The notes: a model not told the origin generated them from the sequence alone. DNA of 64,000 nt from Candidatus Vicinibacter proximus (GCA_016713905.1 JADJOE010000003.1:1364001-1428000); one strand, 5' to 3'; positions 50,583-60,644 are shown, counted from the first letter of the stretch. A program made the numbers and translations.

Positions 50583-52820
50583 CTAATGTATTACTCTCGA
50601 CACATTTGAAATGCCAGGCAGTTGACTGAGCGATTGAATAATCTGGTTGATCTGATCTTTGTTGGATACAATAAGTCCTACTTTTCCTTCAAAAGTACCT
50701 TCATGACCAACGATGCTAAAGGATTTTATATTGACCCCCAGAATACTTGAAATATTGTGTGTCAATCTTTCAATCACACCCGGACCATCATCAATGCCAG
50801 TAATATTCAAGTCAACTGTATATCGTGAACCCGATATGGAAGTCCACTCAGCTTTAAGAATTCGGTAACCATAGTTTACCATTAGATTTTCCGCATTTGG
50901 GCAATTGATGCGATGGATTTTCATTCCGCTGTTGGCGGTGACATAAGCAAAAATATCATCTCCTTGTACCGGATTACAACAGTGGGCAAGCGTGTATTGA
51001 TAATGATCTGCAGGCTCGTTATTGATGAGTAAACGCCCCGGTTCAAAGTGATGCTTTTCTACGATCTCTTCCTTTTCTTCACGCACAGGATCTTTATCGA
51101 CAGGTTTTATCAAGCATAGTTTTGATCCTTCGATGGTAAAATTTTTTATCATGGAAGACCACTCCAATTGCTGGGTGGCAACTGCTGCAAAAAGTTCGAG
51201 TTTGTTTTTAAAGTTAAAAGTTTTCAGTAGGATTTCAATATTGTCTTCCAGAGATATTTTCAGATTTTTAAATTTTCTATCTAAGATTTCCTTTCCATAT
51301 TCGCCCAGAATTTTTTGTTCCTCTTTTAAAGCAGATCTGATTCTTGACTTCGCTTTTCCAGTTGTAACTATTTTTAACCAATCTTCGGTGGGCTTTTGTT
51401 TGGAATTGGTGATTACAGTAACCTGATCTCCACTGCTCAAAACATAACCAAGCGGGACAAGTTTATTGTTGATCTTACAAGCACTGGCTTTTACCCCCAA
51501 ATCACTGTGGATACTAAAGGCAAAATCCAGCGCAGTGGCACCTTTTGGCAGCACTTTCATATCTCCGTTTGGCGTGTAGATATAAACCTCTTCGCCATAT
51601 AGATTGGCTTTAAAATCATGCAGAAACTCCATTGCATCATTGTGTGGAGTTTCCAACATATCTTTAATCGTATTAAACCAATGATCATAAATACCATGGA
51701 TATCCGCAACTCCTTTGTATTTCCAATGTGATGCATATCCTTTTTCTGCTATGTCGTCCATACGGGCACTACGGATTTGGATTTCCACGTATTTTCCACC
51801 CGGACCTATCACAGTAGTGTGCAAAGACTCATAACCATTGGACTTTGGTGTAGTAATCCAATCTCTTAGACGTTCCGGAATAGGTTTATGCACATCCGTA
51901 ACGATGGAATAAATCTGCCAACAAATTGATTTTTCTTTTTCTTTTGGACAATCCACCACAATACGTACCGCGAACAAGTCAAATATCTCTTCAAAATTGA
52001 CTTTCTTGGTTTTGATTTTGTTGGCAATGGAAGATATGGATTTTGGTCTGCCATAAATTTTATACGGCATATCCAACTGGTCAAGCTTCATTTTAAGCGG
52101 TTTAATAAATTCATTGATGAACTTATTTCGCTCTTTGTGGGTGTCTTTAAGTTTTGAAGATATGTCACGATATAAATCTGGTTCTGTAATCTTAACGCAG
52201 ATGTCCTGAAATTCAGATTTAACATTGTACAAGCCTAATCTATGCGCCAATGGTGCATAGATGTAAGAAGTTTCTGCGGCAATCTTTAACTGCTTGTGTT
52301 TAGGCATTCCATCAATGGTACGGAGATTGTGCAACCTATCTGCCATTTTGATCAAAATCACCCTAACGTCATCCACCAGAGTGCTTAATACTTTTTTAAA
52401 ATTTTCAGCTTGTGGGGATTCCACATTGTACAATCCATCCAGTTTGGTGAGTCCATCTACAATCCTGGATATTTTTGGGCCAAACATTTCATTGACCTGT
52501 TGGAGTGTTACGGGCGTATCTTCCACAACATCATGGAGTAAGGCAGCAATAATTGACTTATAACCCAGACCTAATTCCTCAAAGCAAATTCTTGCTACTT
52601 CAAGGGGATGGGTAATATATGGTTCTCCGGATTTTCGTCTTTGGTCCCCATGGGCGGCAAAAGCCAGCTCAAATGCTCGGCGTATTTCTTGTTTTTCCTC
52701 AACAGTTATATTTGCATTCCTGATGGCACGCAAAAGTCTACGGTAAGCAGCTTTTATGAGTAACTGGTCTTCTTCGGGCCAGGCGTAAGGTGCAATGGAT
52801 GTAGAATCTGTAGATAGCAT
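50583..52820 (-). CDS. RelA/SpoT bifunctional (p)ppGpp synthetase/hydrolase
   Basis: A 745-residue stringent-response enzyme. The HD hydrolase domain (HPLEVARI, LLHDVVEDT, MADRLHNLRT, residues about 60-190) looks active. The synthetase domain (240-360) has KSISSIANKI, IFDLFAVRIV and NGYESLHTTVIG. TGS (VYIYTPNGDMKVLPKGATALDFAFSIH) and a C-terminal ACT domain follow. All residues I can check favour both synthesis and breakdown of the alarmone, as expected for a single Rel protein in this phylum. It stands alone, 231 bases from tRNA-Leu. Confidence 0.95.
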   Translation of the reverse strand: MLSTDSTSIAPYAWPEEDQLLIKAAYRRLLRAIRNANITVEEKQEIRRAFELAFAAHGDQRRKSGEPYITHPLEVARICFEELGLGYKSIIAALLHDVVEDTPVTLQQVNEMFGPKISRIVDGLTKLDGLYNVESPQAENFKKVLSTLVDDVRVILIKMADRLHNLRTIDGMPKHKQLKIAAETSYIYAPLAHRLGLYNVKSEFQDICVKITEPDLYRDISSKLKDTHKERNKFINEFIKPLKMKLDQLDMPYKIYGRPKSISSIANKIKTKKVNFEEIFDLFAVRIVVDCPKEKEKSICWQIYSIVTDVHKPIPERLRDWITTPKSNGYESLHTTVIGPGGKYVEIQIRSARMDDIAEKGYASHWKYKGVADIHGIYDHWFNTIKDMLETPHNDAMEFLHDFKANLYGEEVYIYTPNGDMKVLPKGATALDFAFSIHSDLGVKASACKINNKLVPLGYVLSSGDQVTVITNSKQKPTEDWLKIVTTGKAKSRIRSALKEEQKILGEYGKEILDRKFKNLKISLEDNIEILLKTFNFKNKLELFAAVATQQLEWSSMIKNFTIEGSKLCLIKPVDKDPVREEKEEIVEKHHFEPGRLLINNEPADHYQYTLAHCCNPVQGDDIFAYVTANSGMKIHRINCPNAENLMVNYGYRILKAEWTSISGSRYTVDLNITGIDDGPGVIERLTHNISSILGVNIKSFSIVGHEGTFEGKVGLIVSNKDQINQIIQSLSQLPGISNVSRVIH

Positions 52821-53011
52821 ATCGTTGAAAGCAAATCTAATAATTTCTCCTTGATTAACAATTAAAGTCGCCTTTTTCCATTAAAAAGCTCAAATAAATT
52901 TTTACATTACAATAATTTATATATTTATAATATTAATTTATAATACTATACAGTAATTTATATCGCTAAAAGATGGCCAAATAATAATCTTTAAATATTA
53001 AAAGAGTATTC

Positions 53012-53042
53012 TTGGGTTTTTTCAAAAATCCAAGTAAATTTG
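53012..53042 (+). promoter_or_regulatory. Promoter of tRNA-Leu
   Basis: TTG (53012-53014), 20 bases, then TAAATTTG (53035-53042), an exact TAnnTTTG. The tRNA begins 9 bases after the element. Confidence 0.7.
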
Positions 53043-53051
53043 CACCGTTTT

Positions 53052-53133
53052 GCGGATGTGGTGAAACTGGCAGACACGCTAGACTTAGGATCTAGTGCCG
53101 AAAGGTGTGTGGGTTCGACCCCCTCCATCCGCA
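53052..53133 (+). tRNA. tRNA-Leu (anticodon UAG)
   Basis: Class II tRNA. Acceptor GCGGATG pairs with CATCCGC (53126-53132), with discriminator A at 53133. The anticodon stem CTAGA/TCTAG holds loop CTTAGGA (anticodon TAG). The variable arm is TGCCGAAAGGTGT and the T arm GTGGGTTCGACCCCC. CCA is not encoded. A terminator follows. Confidence 0.95.
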
Positions 53134-53146
53134 CTTTCTTCAATCT

Positions 53147-53172
53147 ATTGTTCTTTTTCTTAGAACAATTTT
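53147..53172 (+). terminator. Rho-independent terminator of tRNA-Leu
   Basis: ATTGTTCT pairs with AGAACAAT around a T-rich 7-base loop, followed by TTT. It lies 13 bases after the tRNA, ahead of the tig operon. Confidence 0.7.
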
Positions 53173-53211
53173 AGTGGTCAATCCTTTATTTAGTTTACTA
53201 ATTATTACTTC

Positions 53212-54633
53212 ATGAATGTTAGTCTGAAGACTTTAGCCCCTCAGCATGGGCAGTTGCACATCTCCATAGAGCAGGGAGATTACTTTCCTAAGGTACAGGA
53301 AGAATTAAAAAAAATACGAAAGACTGCCCATATTAAGGGTTTTCGCCATGGTGCGGTACCGGAAAGCGTAGTTAAAAAGCTATATGGGCCAGGTATTGAG
53401 GCAGAAGTATTAAATAAAATGGTAAATGAGCTGATCGAAAAATATCAGAAGGAGAACGACACCAATTTTCTTGGTGATTTGCTCCCACTACCTGAACTCA
53501 GCAGTCCGGCTGACGGATCAGTCACAAATCATGAGTTCTTCTTTGAAGTTGGCATTGCACCAGTCGCAAATGTTGAAGATGCTCTGGCGAAGATTCAGTT
53601 AAGTAAGAACAAAATAATTCTTGAAGATACAGTTGTTGAGGACGAACTCAATCATTTGAAAAATCAATATGGGTCTCTAAGTGAAATTAAAGGCCCCATA
53701 GAAAGAGGCGATTTAATTGAATTAGAGGTAGCGGAACTCCTTGATGGCACTGCCAAACAAGATGGCATTCATTCTAGTTTTTCGTTGATGGTGGACGATA
53801 CATTAACCGATGAGGTACTTGAGGAACTGACCGGTAAAAATGTTGACGAACTTTTAAGGTTCAACATCAGAACCGTCGAAAAAAATCTGGATGAAAAAAC
53901 CATAAGAAAGTATTTTTTAAAACTGACAGATGACGATGAAAAGGCGTTTGAGGATATGTTTGAAGGTAAGATCAGTAAGATATCCAGAAAGCAAGCTGCA
54001 GAATTAGGACCAGATCTATACACCAAAGCCTTTGGGCCTAATCACACTATTCAATCCGAGGATGATTTGCGTGCAGAACTAAGAAAAAATCTATCTGCTT
54101 ATTATGAAAAAGAGTGTGATAAAATTTTGGAAATTGAATTAATTAAAAATTTAAATTCAGAATTAAATTTACAGTTCCCGGATGACTTCTTAAAAAAATG
54201 GTTGACACTTAGCTTTGAAGAATGGTCAAAAAAATCTAAAAGTCAGTTTGATCATGATTTGATACATTTTAAAGAAGGACTAAGCTGGCAGATGATTCGT
54301 AATAATGTGATTCAAAATCAGCAAATTCAGATTCACTATGAGGATTTAGTTGAGGCAGTAATCAATCAATTCAAGTCTTCTTATCCGGGTCTTAATTTCT
54401 CTGATGATCAATGGAAGGACATTGCAGCAAACACTTTAAAGGATAAAGAAAAGGCAAATGAGTTTTATACCAATGCATTAAATGACAAAACTTTTCAGTG
54501 GCTCAGAGATCATGCGACGATTGCTGAAAAAGAAATTAGCCTTGAGGATTTCCGAACGTTGGTAAAAAAACTGAACGAACACAATCATGAACATCATGAG
54601 CATCATCATGAACATGAGCATCATGATCATTAA
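53212..54633 (+). CDS. tig: Trigger factor
   Basis: A 473-residue ribosome-bound chaperone. The ribosome-docking loop KGFRHGAVPESVVKKLYG (GFRxGxxP) lies near residue 42. A middle peptidyl-prolyl-isomerase-like domain is diverged (GPIERGDLIELEVAELL near 155-170), as is usual in Bacteroidota. The helical C-terminal chaperone arms follow. The last 20 residues are unusually rich in histidine and glutamate (HEHHEHHHEHEHHDH), a likely metal-binding tail. clpP and clpX follow after 44 bases and 1 base, the classic tig-clpP-clpX order. Confidence 0.94.
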   Translation: MNVSLKTLAPQHGQLHISIEQGDYFPKVQEELKKIRKTAHIKGFRHGAVPESVVKKLYGPGIEAEVLNKMVNELIEKYQKENDTNFLGDLLPLPELSSPADGSVTNHEFFFEVGIAPVANVEDALAKIQLSKNKIILEDTVVEDELNHLKNQYGSLSEIKGPIERGDLIELEVAELLDGTAKQDGIHSSFSLMVDDTLTDEVLEELTGKNVDELLRFNIRTVEKNLDEKTIRKYFLKLTDDDEKAFEDMFEGKISKISRKQAAELGPDLYTKAFGPNHTIQSEDDLRAELRKNLSAYYEKECDKILEIELIKNLNSELNLQFPDDFLKKWLTLSFEEWSKKSKSQFDHDLIHFKEGLSWQMIRNNVIQNQQIQIHYEDLVEAVINQFKSSYPGLNFSDDQWKDIAANTLKDKEKANEFYTNALNDKTFQWLRDHATIAEKEISLEDFRTLVKKLNEHNHEHHEHHHEHEHHDH

Positions 54634-54677
54634 AATTGTTGGGATCTTTTTTTCAAAATAATAAACAGATATAAACT

Positions 54678-55367
54678 ATGTTTCCTAAAGATGAATTTCA
54701 AAAATTTGCAACCAAACACATGGGAATGTCTTCCATGCACCTGGAAAAATATATGCAAACCAGCGTCCCTAACATTACAGGATTTACACCTACTGTAATT
54801 GAAGAAAGGTCCATGAATATTGTTGGAATGGATGTATTTTCCAGACTGATGATGGACCGTATAATCTTTATGGGTGTACCTGTAAATGATTATGTAGCTA
54901 ATGTTATACAGGCTCAACTTCTGTTTTTGGATTCTGTGGATGCGCGGAGGGATATACAGATGTACCTGAACAGCCCAGGCGGTTCAGTAATTGATGGATT
55001 AGGCATTTATGATACCATGCAATATGTAAATCCCGATGTTGCCACAATTTGCACAGGATTGGCAGCATCCATGGGTGCTGTTCTCTTGTGCGCCGGAACG
55101 AAGGGAAAAAGGACTTGCCTAAAACACAGCAGAGTTATGATTCATCAGCCATCCGGTGGCATGCAGGGACAGTTCACCGATATGGAAATTTCTTATAACC
55201 TTATAAAATCCATGAAGAAAGAGCTGTATGATATTATGGCACACCATACAGGTCAAACTCCGGATCAAATTGAAAGTGATTGTGATCGTGACAATTGGAT
55301 GTCTGCTGAGGAAGCAAAAGCATATGGAATTGTGGATGAAGTTTTAGTAAGAACTAAAACTAAATAA
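54678..55367 (+). CDS. clpP: ATP-dependent Clp protease proteolytic subunit ClpP
   Basis: A 229-residue serine protease that forms the 14-mer chamber used with ClpX. The catalytic serine is in GLAASMGAVLL, the histidine in MIHQPSGG, and the aspartate is near CDRDNWMSA. The N-terminal extension before the core (about 35 residues, FPKDEFQKFATKHMGMSSMH) may be a propeptide. The end is normal. It lies between tig and clpX, and clpX begins 1 base after its stop. Confidence 0.97.
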   Translation: MFPKDEFQKFATKHMGMSSMHLEKYMQTSVPNITGFTPTVIEERSMNIVGMDVFSRLMMDRIIFMGVPVNDYVANVIQAQLLFLDSVDARRDIQMYLNSPGGSVIDGLGIYDTMQYVNPDVATICTGLAASMGAVLLCAGTKGKRTCLKHSRVMIHQPSGGMQGQFTDMEISYNLIKSMKKELYDIMAHHTGQTPDQIESDCDRDNWMSAEEAKAYGIVDEVLVRTKTK

Positions 55368-55368
55368 A

Positions 55369-56607
55369 ATGGCTAAATCGGTTAAAGAACAGGAAGAAAG
55401 CTGTTCATTTTGTGGAAGAGCGCGCAAAGAAGTTTTGGTTCTGGTTCAGGGAGATGAAGTAGCAATCTGTGAATCTTGCGCCATGCAGGCGAATAAGATC
55501 ATTGAAGAAGAATTGGGTTCCCCGTCCAAGGGTAAGAAAAAGAAATTTTCTCTTCCTAAAAATTTTAATCCAAAACGAATTAAATCTTTTTTAGATCAAT
55601 ATGTTATTGGTCAGGAAGCAGCAAAGAAGATCCTGTCTGTAGCCGTATATAACCATTATAAGAGATTAAGCATAACCGGTCAGGATGATGTTGAAATAGA
55701 AAAATCGAATGTGCTTTTTGTTGGACCAACAGGGTCAGGAAAAACTTTAATGGCAAAAAGCCTTGCAAAACTTTTGGATGTACCATTTGCCATTGTTGAT
55801 GCAACTTCCTTTACAGAAGCAGGGTATGTTGGTGAGGATGTGGAAGGTATGCTTAGCAGATTACTTCAGTCTTGCAATTATGATATAGAAACCGCTGAAC
55901 GTGGGATCATTTATATTGATGAGATGGATAAGATTGCACGGAAAGGAGAAAATGCATCCATTACCCGAGATGTTTCCGGGGAAGGCGTTCAGCAAGCCAT
56001 GCTCAAAATCCTGGAGGGAGCAGATGTAAATGTTCCCCCAGCCGGTGGCAGAAAACATCCAGAACAACAATTCCTAAAAGTCAACACCAGAAATATTCTG
56101 TTTATATGTGGTGGCGCATTTGACGGCTTAGACCGCATTATTTCACGAAGGTTAAATACCAATGTCATTGGATATCAACAGACGGCGGATAATGAAAACA
56201 TTAAAGATCATCTTATAAGCCATGTTACCCACCAGGATTTGAAAAAATTCGGTATCATCCCTGAGCTTCTTGGGCGTTTGCCAGTGCTGGCATATCTGGA
56301 AGAATTGGACAAGGCTGCGTTTATAGAGATATTAACCAAACCTAAAAATGCTTTGCTGAAACAATACAGCAGATTAATGGCTTTAGACCAAATAGAGTTG
56401 GAATTTACCCAAGATGCTCTGGAACTGATAGCAGATTATGCGATAGAACATAAATTAGGTGCTAGAGGTCTAAGGACAATTTGCGAATCCATTTTACGCG
56501 ATGCAATGTTTGAACTTCCAAGTGAAGGAGAAGCACAAAAGCTTGTAATCAATAGTAATTTTGTAAATACCCAATTGAGCCATTCTATAAACAAAAAATC
56601 AGCTTAG
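55369..56607 (+). CDS. clpX: Clp protease ATP-binding subunit ClpX
   Basis: A 412-residue AAA+ unfoldase. The N-terminal zinc-binding domain is CSFCGRARKEV ... CESC (residues 12-40). Walker A is GPTGSGKTLMAK, Walker B IIYIDEMDKIA, the pore loop is around AGYVGEDVE, and the IGF-like ClpP contact and sensor regions are present. It recognises tagged or damaged substrates, including SsrA-tagged ones made by the SmpB route encoded nearby. It is co-transcribed with clpP. Confidence 0.97.
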   Translation: MAKSVKEQEESCSFCGRARKEVLVLVQGDEVAICESCAMQANKIIEEELGSPSKGKKKKFSLPKNFNPKRIKSFLDQYVIGQEAAKKILSVAVYNHYKRLSITGQDDVEIEKSNVLFVGPTGSGKTLMAKSLAKLLDVPFAIVDATSFTEAGYVGEDVEGMLSRLLQSCNYDIETAERGIIYIDEMDKIARKGENASITRDVSGEGVQQAMLKILEGADVNVPPAGGRKHPEQQFLKVNTRNILFICGGAFDGLDRIISRRLNTNVIGYQQTADNENIKDHLISHVTHQDLKKFGIIPELLGRLPVLAYLEELDKAAFIEILTKPKNALLKQYSRLMALDQIELEFTQDALELIADYAIEHKLGARGLRTICESILRDAMFELPSEGEAQKLVINSNFVNTQLSHSINKKSA

Positions 56608-56785
56608 TTTCCATTTATCAGTTTTCAATTATATCTTGAAGTATAATTTTTCAAAGATTTATATATTATATTTTTATTATATATATAAAACTTTATTTAA
56701 AATTAATATTTTAAAGATTGTATATATTTTGATTTCATCATATATTGCATAAACTTATTTCTTCAAACATTTAAAAATCAAAATT

Positions 56786-57151
56786 ATGCAAGCAATTACC
56801 GGACTAGGCAAATATTTATTTGCCATCCCCATGCTCGTTTTTGGGGTCTTTCATTTTCTAGGTGCTGATGCCATGGCGGGTATGGCCCCATTCGGAGGGA
56901 AAATTATCATTTACATTACCGGAACATGTTTGATCCTGTTTGCCGTCAGCGTATTTCTTGGAAAATACGACAAACTAGCCGCAGTATTACTTTCGGTAAT
57001 GCTTTTTTTATTTGTATTTCTACTTCATTTCAGTGGCTTTACCAACCAGGAGCAACCTGCGACCTCCATGTTTTTGAAGGATCTGTCTCTTGCTGGGGCG
57101 GCGCTTATGTATGCGCATTCAGTTGCTAGAGATAACTCAATTATCGGTTAA
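56786..57151 (+). CDS. DoxX-like small membrane protein
   Basis: A 121-residue protein with four hydrophobic segments (KYLFAIPMLVFGVFHFLG; IIIYITGTCLILFAVSVFLG; LAAVLLSVMLFLFVFLLHFSGF; LAGAALMYAHSV). Length, topology and the GxxHF motif fit DoxX-type membrane proteins, linked in some bacteria to quinone or redox stress. The function here is unknown. It is a single gene, preceded by about 180 bases of very AT-rich DNA and followed by a clear terminator. Confidence 0.7.
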   Translation: MQAITGLGKYLFAIPMLVFGVFHFLGADAMAGMAPFGGKIIIYITGTCLILFAVSVFLGKYDKLAAVLLSVMLFLFVFLLHFSGFTNQEQPATSMFLKDLSLAGAALMYAHSVARDNSIIG

Positions 57152-57171
57152 AACTAAAATCAATTAATTTT

Positions 57172-57205
57172 AAAAGGAGCGGATTTTTCTGCTCCTTTTT
57201 ATTTT
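57172..57205 (+). terminator. Rho-independent terminator after the DoxX-like gene
   Basis: AAAAGGAGC (57172-57180) pairs perfectly with GCTCCTTTT (57191-57199), followed by TATTTT. It insulates truA from the gene before. Confidence 0.8.
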
Positions 57206-57209
57206 ATTA

Positions 57210-58007
57210 TTGATTAATCTTGCAAAAAATAATTTGAGAATCGGATTAGAAATTTCTTATGATGGGACATCATTTCTGGGTTGGCAAAAGCAAACCGGAG
57301 GTGGAACGGTACAACAAGTATTGGAAGAAAAATTAAGTATTCTCACCGGCACGAGCATGAATATAATAGGCTGTGGAAGGACAGATACCGGAGTACATGC
57401 AAAGCAATTTTATGTGCACTTGGATTTAGAAGATTCCGCGCTGGAAAAAATAAATTTATATCATTTAAATTCTATATTACCCTGGGATATTTCGGTCAAC
57501 AGAATGTTTCAGGCCGGGGCAGATTTTCACTCAAGATTTGATGCAAATAAGAGGAAGTATATTTATCGACTGCAAACCCGAAAAAATCCATTTTTAAGAA
57601 ATTATTGCTATCATTTTTTAAACGAAAGTCGGATTCAATTTAACAGACTGGATGAAATAGCAAGACTTATTTTACAGACGCATGATTTTTCATCTTTTAC
57701 CAAATCAAATTCAGGTTTGAATCATTTTGAATGTAAAATAATTGAATCCAAATGGCTCAATCCTGAGCCAGGAGTTTATGAATATCACATTGCAGCAAAC
57801 AGATTTGTACGGGGTATGGTACGACTGATTGTAGGTTGTTGTATGAATTATTCTTTAGAGAAAATCAATCGTGAAACCATACTGTCTCAGATACAAGCCA
57901 AAAAGCAAATAGACAAGAGCTGGAGTGTACCGGCACAAGGTCTGACTTTAGAGGAGGTCGGATATCCTGAAGAAGTTACTTCTTCATGGATTGATATCGG
58001 GGTATAA
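57210..58007 (+). CDS. truA: tRNA pseudouridine synthase TruA
   Basis: A 265-residue enzyme that makes pseudouridine at tRNA positions 38-40. The catalytic aspartate is in GCGRTDTGVHAKQF near residue 57, and ANRFVRGMVRLIVG is the conserved C-terminal motif. The frame opens with TTG at 57210; another TTG at 57231 would still leave ISYDGTSFLGWQ intact, and no ATG comes earlier, so the start is uncertain by a few residues. The 3' end overlaps the glyA 3' end by 24 bases (convergent). Confidence 0.92.
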   Translation: MINLAKNNLRIGLEISYDGTSFLGWQKQTGGGTVQQVLEEKLSILTGTSMNIIGCGRTDTGVHAKQFYVHLDLEDSALEKINLYHLNSILPWDISVNRMFQAGADFHSRFDANKRKYIYRLQTRKNPFLRNYCYHFLNESRIQFNRLDEIARLILQTHDFSSFTKSNSGLNHFECKIIESKWLNPEPGVYEYHIAANRFVRGMVRLIVGCCMNYSLEKINRETILSQIQAKKQIDKSWSVPAQGLTLEEVGYPEEVTSSWIDIGV

Positions 58008-59270
58008 GGGAAAATTTGTCACAAATTTATTGATTTCCACTTTTAGCTTTTCAATAAAGCCCGGGTTAGATTTATTAGAAAGTATTTCATTCATCCAATG
58101 TGCGACCTGAATGAAATCATGTTCTTTAAATCCTCTTGATGTCATGGCAGGAGTTCCCAACCTTATCCCTGAAGTGGTCATCGGTGGCTGAGGATCGAAT
58201 GGAATCATATTTTTATTGGTGGTAATGGCCGCATGTATTAACAATTCTTCTGCTTCCTTTCCGGTTACTCCTTTGTTTCTTAGATCCAAAAGAAATAAAT
58301 GATTGTCCGTACCACCCGATACAATCTGATACCCCAGATCCACAAATGTTTTCGCAAATGCCTGCGCATTGCGGATGACCTGCTGTGAATAAGCCTTGAA
58401 ATCAGGTTCAAGAGCTTCTCCAAAAGCAATCGCTTTAGCAGCAATGATATGTTCCAGGGGGCCACCTTGAGTGCCTGGGAATACCCCACTATTCAATATG
58501 GTGGAAAACGGCAACAGCTTGCCTTTTTTATCCGTTTTACCAATCAGGTTTGGAACGTCCTTTCCAACCATAATGATCCCCCCTCTTGGACCACGCAAAG
58601 TTTTATGTGTGGTTGAAGTTACAATATGACAATGGGGAATGGGGTCATTGAGTAATTTACTGGCAATTAGTCCTGCCGGATGGGCAACATCAGCCATTAG
58701 GATGGCTCCAACTTCATCCGCGATTGCCCGGAAAGATTTATAATCCCAGTCTCTGGAATAGGCCGAAGCCCCACAAATAATCAGTTTAGGTTTATTCGCC
58801 AGAGCTGTTTCCCTTACAGTATCCATATTCACTCTCCCGGTCTCTTCCTCCACCCCATAACTTACTACTTTATAGTATTTACCGCTCATATTCACGGGTG
58901 ATCCATGGGTAAGATGCCCGCCATGCGCAAGGTTGAGTCCCATAATGGTATCTCCCGGATTTAACAAGGCAATTTGCACAGCAGCATTTGCTTGTGCACC
59001 TGAATGTGGCTGAACGTTAGCATATTCCGCTCCAAACAACTGACACAATCTTGTTCTGGCCAAGTCTTCTACTTCATCTACCACCTCACAGCCTCCATAA
59101 TACCGTTTACCAGGGTATCCTTCAGCATACTTATTGGTAAGCCAGGATCCCATGGATTGGACTACCTGCAGGCTTGCAAAATTCTCAGATGCGATTAACT
59201 CTATGCCATTTCTTTGTCTGTGGAGCTCTTTGTAAAGCAACGACTCGACCTGTTTATCCCTAAGTACCAT
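57984..59270 (-). CDS. glyA: Serine hydroxymethyltransferase
   Basis: A 428-residue PLP enzyme converting serine and tetrahydrofolate to glycine and methylene-THF. The ATG at 59270 opens on the family N terminus (KQVESLLYKELHRQRNGIELIASENF). The PLP lysine is in VTSTTHKTLRGPRGG, and NLAHGGHLTHG and KRYYGGCEVVDEVE are typical. It feeds the folate pathway used by FolD. The gene is intact, and its end overlaps truA on the other strand. Confidence 0.96.
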   Translation of the reverse strand: MVLRDKQVESLLYKELHRQRNGIELIASENFASLQVVQSMGSWLTNKYAEGYPGKRYYGGCEVVDEVEDLARTRLCQLFGAEYANVQPHSGAQANAAVQIALLNPGDTIMGLNLAHGGHLTHGSPVNMSGKYYKVVSYGVEEETGRVNMDTVRETALANKPKLIICGASAYSRDWDYKSFRAIADEVGAILMADVAHPAGLIASKLLNDPIPHCHIVTSTTHKTLRGPRGGIIMVGKDVPNLIGKTDKKGKLLPFSTILNSGVFPGTQGGPLEHIIAAKAIAFGEALEPDFKAYSQQVIRNAQAFAKTFVDLGYQIVSGGTDNHLFLLDLRNKGVTGKEAEELLIHAAITTNKNMIPFDPQPPMTTSGIRLGTPAMTSRGFKEHDFIQVAHWMNEILSNKSNPGFIEKLKVEINKFVTNFPLYPDINP

Positions 59271-59453
59271 AATTAAATTGTTCAACCAAAAGTAAAAGAT
59301 TATATTTAATCAGTCTCTAAAAGAAGTTGGTATTATTTATGGATGTCAACAAATTATGAAAATTTATAATATGTTAGAACTTAAATCACAATTCAACCCA
59401 GTAAGCAACTCAGAAAATGAAAAGGGTTTTCGGCCCAATGAATTTAGTTTAAT

Positions 59454-60644
59454 TTAAAAATGAGGTATGGTAACAAAGTACTTTTTTACTGGAGTTTGAA
59501 GGTGTTGCATATTGGGAATACTTGAAAAAGGAACTAAATTTCCCTCTTTAGTTTTGATTAAAATTTCACCATCATGCTGATTGTATGGGATGAATTCAAA
59601 AGAATCTTGTCTGACCTCAAATAAAGAGGAGCTATTCCGGTAATGCTCTTGAATGTCCAATCCACTTGAGCCTAAAATACCTTCTAATGGGGCATCCTGT
59701 ATTCGAATTTTAAAAAGACGACGGTTAATCAGTCCTTTTGCCAGATTTTTAATATCCGAATCTTCTGAATCCAAACAGGATTTAAGAAGAAACCAAATAT
59801 CCACATCATCAATATTGGTATAGTTTTCAATCAATATTTTTTGCCCTTCTAAAGTGCTGTCAAATTCATTATTTTGTAAGAAAAAATTAAGTGCGGCTGA
59901 TACGTTTGGTTTATTTTTTGATTTTCTAATTAAATCTAAAAATAAAATAAGCATGCTCTCAGCAGACAAGGCAGTTTTATGCATATATACCTGTAGATAC
60001 ATGATCTTTCTTGAGGTTAAGAATTTTTCAATGGAATAAATTGCTTTTTCCTCAATGACCAACTGATTGTCTACCACATCCATCATCAGTATCAACCGAT
60101 CATAACCTATGACCCCTTCTGCCACTCCGGTAAAAAAACTATCCCGGTTCAGATAATCCAATCGATCCATATCCAATTGACTACTGATTAATTGTTGTAA
60201 AAAAGGTCTGGGATACTCATTCTTAAACAATTTAATGGCAAGATCCAAAGCGCCATCAAACTCAAGATTAAGTTCTTCCATCATTCTTAAAGTCATTTCC
60301 TCATGGGGAACAGACACAATGGTATGTTCCAGTACGTGAGAAAAGGGACCGTGACCGATATCGTGTAAAAGAATAGCAATTTGAGCCGCTTGAAATTCTT
60401 CCGTACTGATGGGAATGCCTTTTAATTTTAAATTATGCAAAGTACTGGTCATCAGATGATAGGCTCCAAGTGCATGATGGAATCTGGAATGGACTGCACC
60501 CGGATAAATATAGTGCGACAAGCCCAATTGCCTTATCCTTTGAAGTCTTTGAAAATATGGATGCTCAATTAAATTAAGCACAATACCTCTTGGAACTGTA
60601 ATAAAACCATAAACCGGATCGTTGAAAATCTTAATGGACGACAA
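59454..60644 (-). CDS. HD-domain phosphohydrolase (dGTPase-like)
   Basis: A 396-residue metal-dependent hydrolase. The HD motif residues are visible as HALGAYHLM, LLHDIGHGPFSHVLEHT and LDMDRLDYLNRDS, the pattern of the HD superfamily that includes SAMHD1-like and YdhJ-type proteins. The N terminus (SSIKIFNDPVYGFITVP) is typical of this Bacteroidota branch. The start codon is TTG at 60644. A nucleotide substrate such as a dNTP is likely but not proven. It is divergent from porX, with 146 bases between. Confidence 0.88.
   Translation of the reverse strand: MSSIKIFNDPVYGFITVPRGIVLNLIEHPYFQRLQRIRQLGLSHYIYPGAVHSRFHHALGAYHLMTSTLHNLKLKGIPISTEEFQAAQIAILLHDIGHGPFSHVLEHTIVSVPHEEMTLRMMEELNLEFDGALDLAIKLFKNEYPRPFLQQLISSQLDMDRLDYLNRDSFFTGVAEGVIGYDRLILMMDVVDNQLVIEEKAIYSIEKFLTSRKIMYLQVYMHKTALSAESMLILFLDLIRKSKNKPNVSAALNFFLQNNEFDSTLEGQKILIENYTNIDDVDIWFLLKSCLDSEDSDIKNLAKGLINRRLFKIRIQDAPLEGILGSSGLDIQEHYRNSSSLFEVRQDSFEFIPYNQHDGEILIKTKEGNLVPFSSIPNMQHLQTPVKKYFVTIPHF

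Noticed and set aside
53212..56607. Unusual Clp operon
   Set aside because: tig-clpP-clpX is a common order in bacteria and all three genes look intact.
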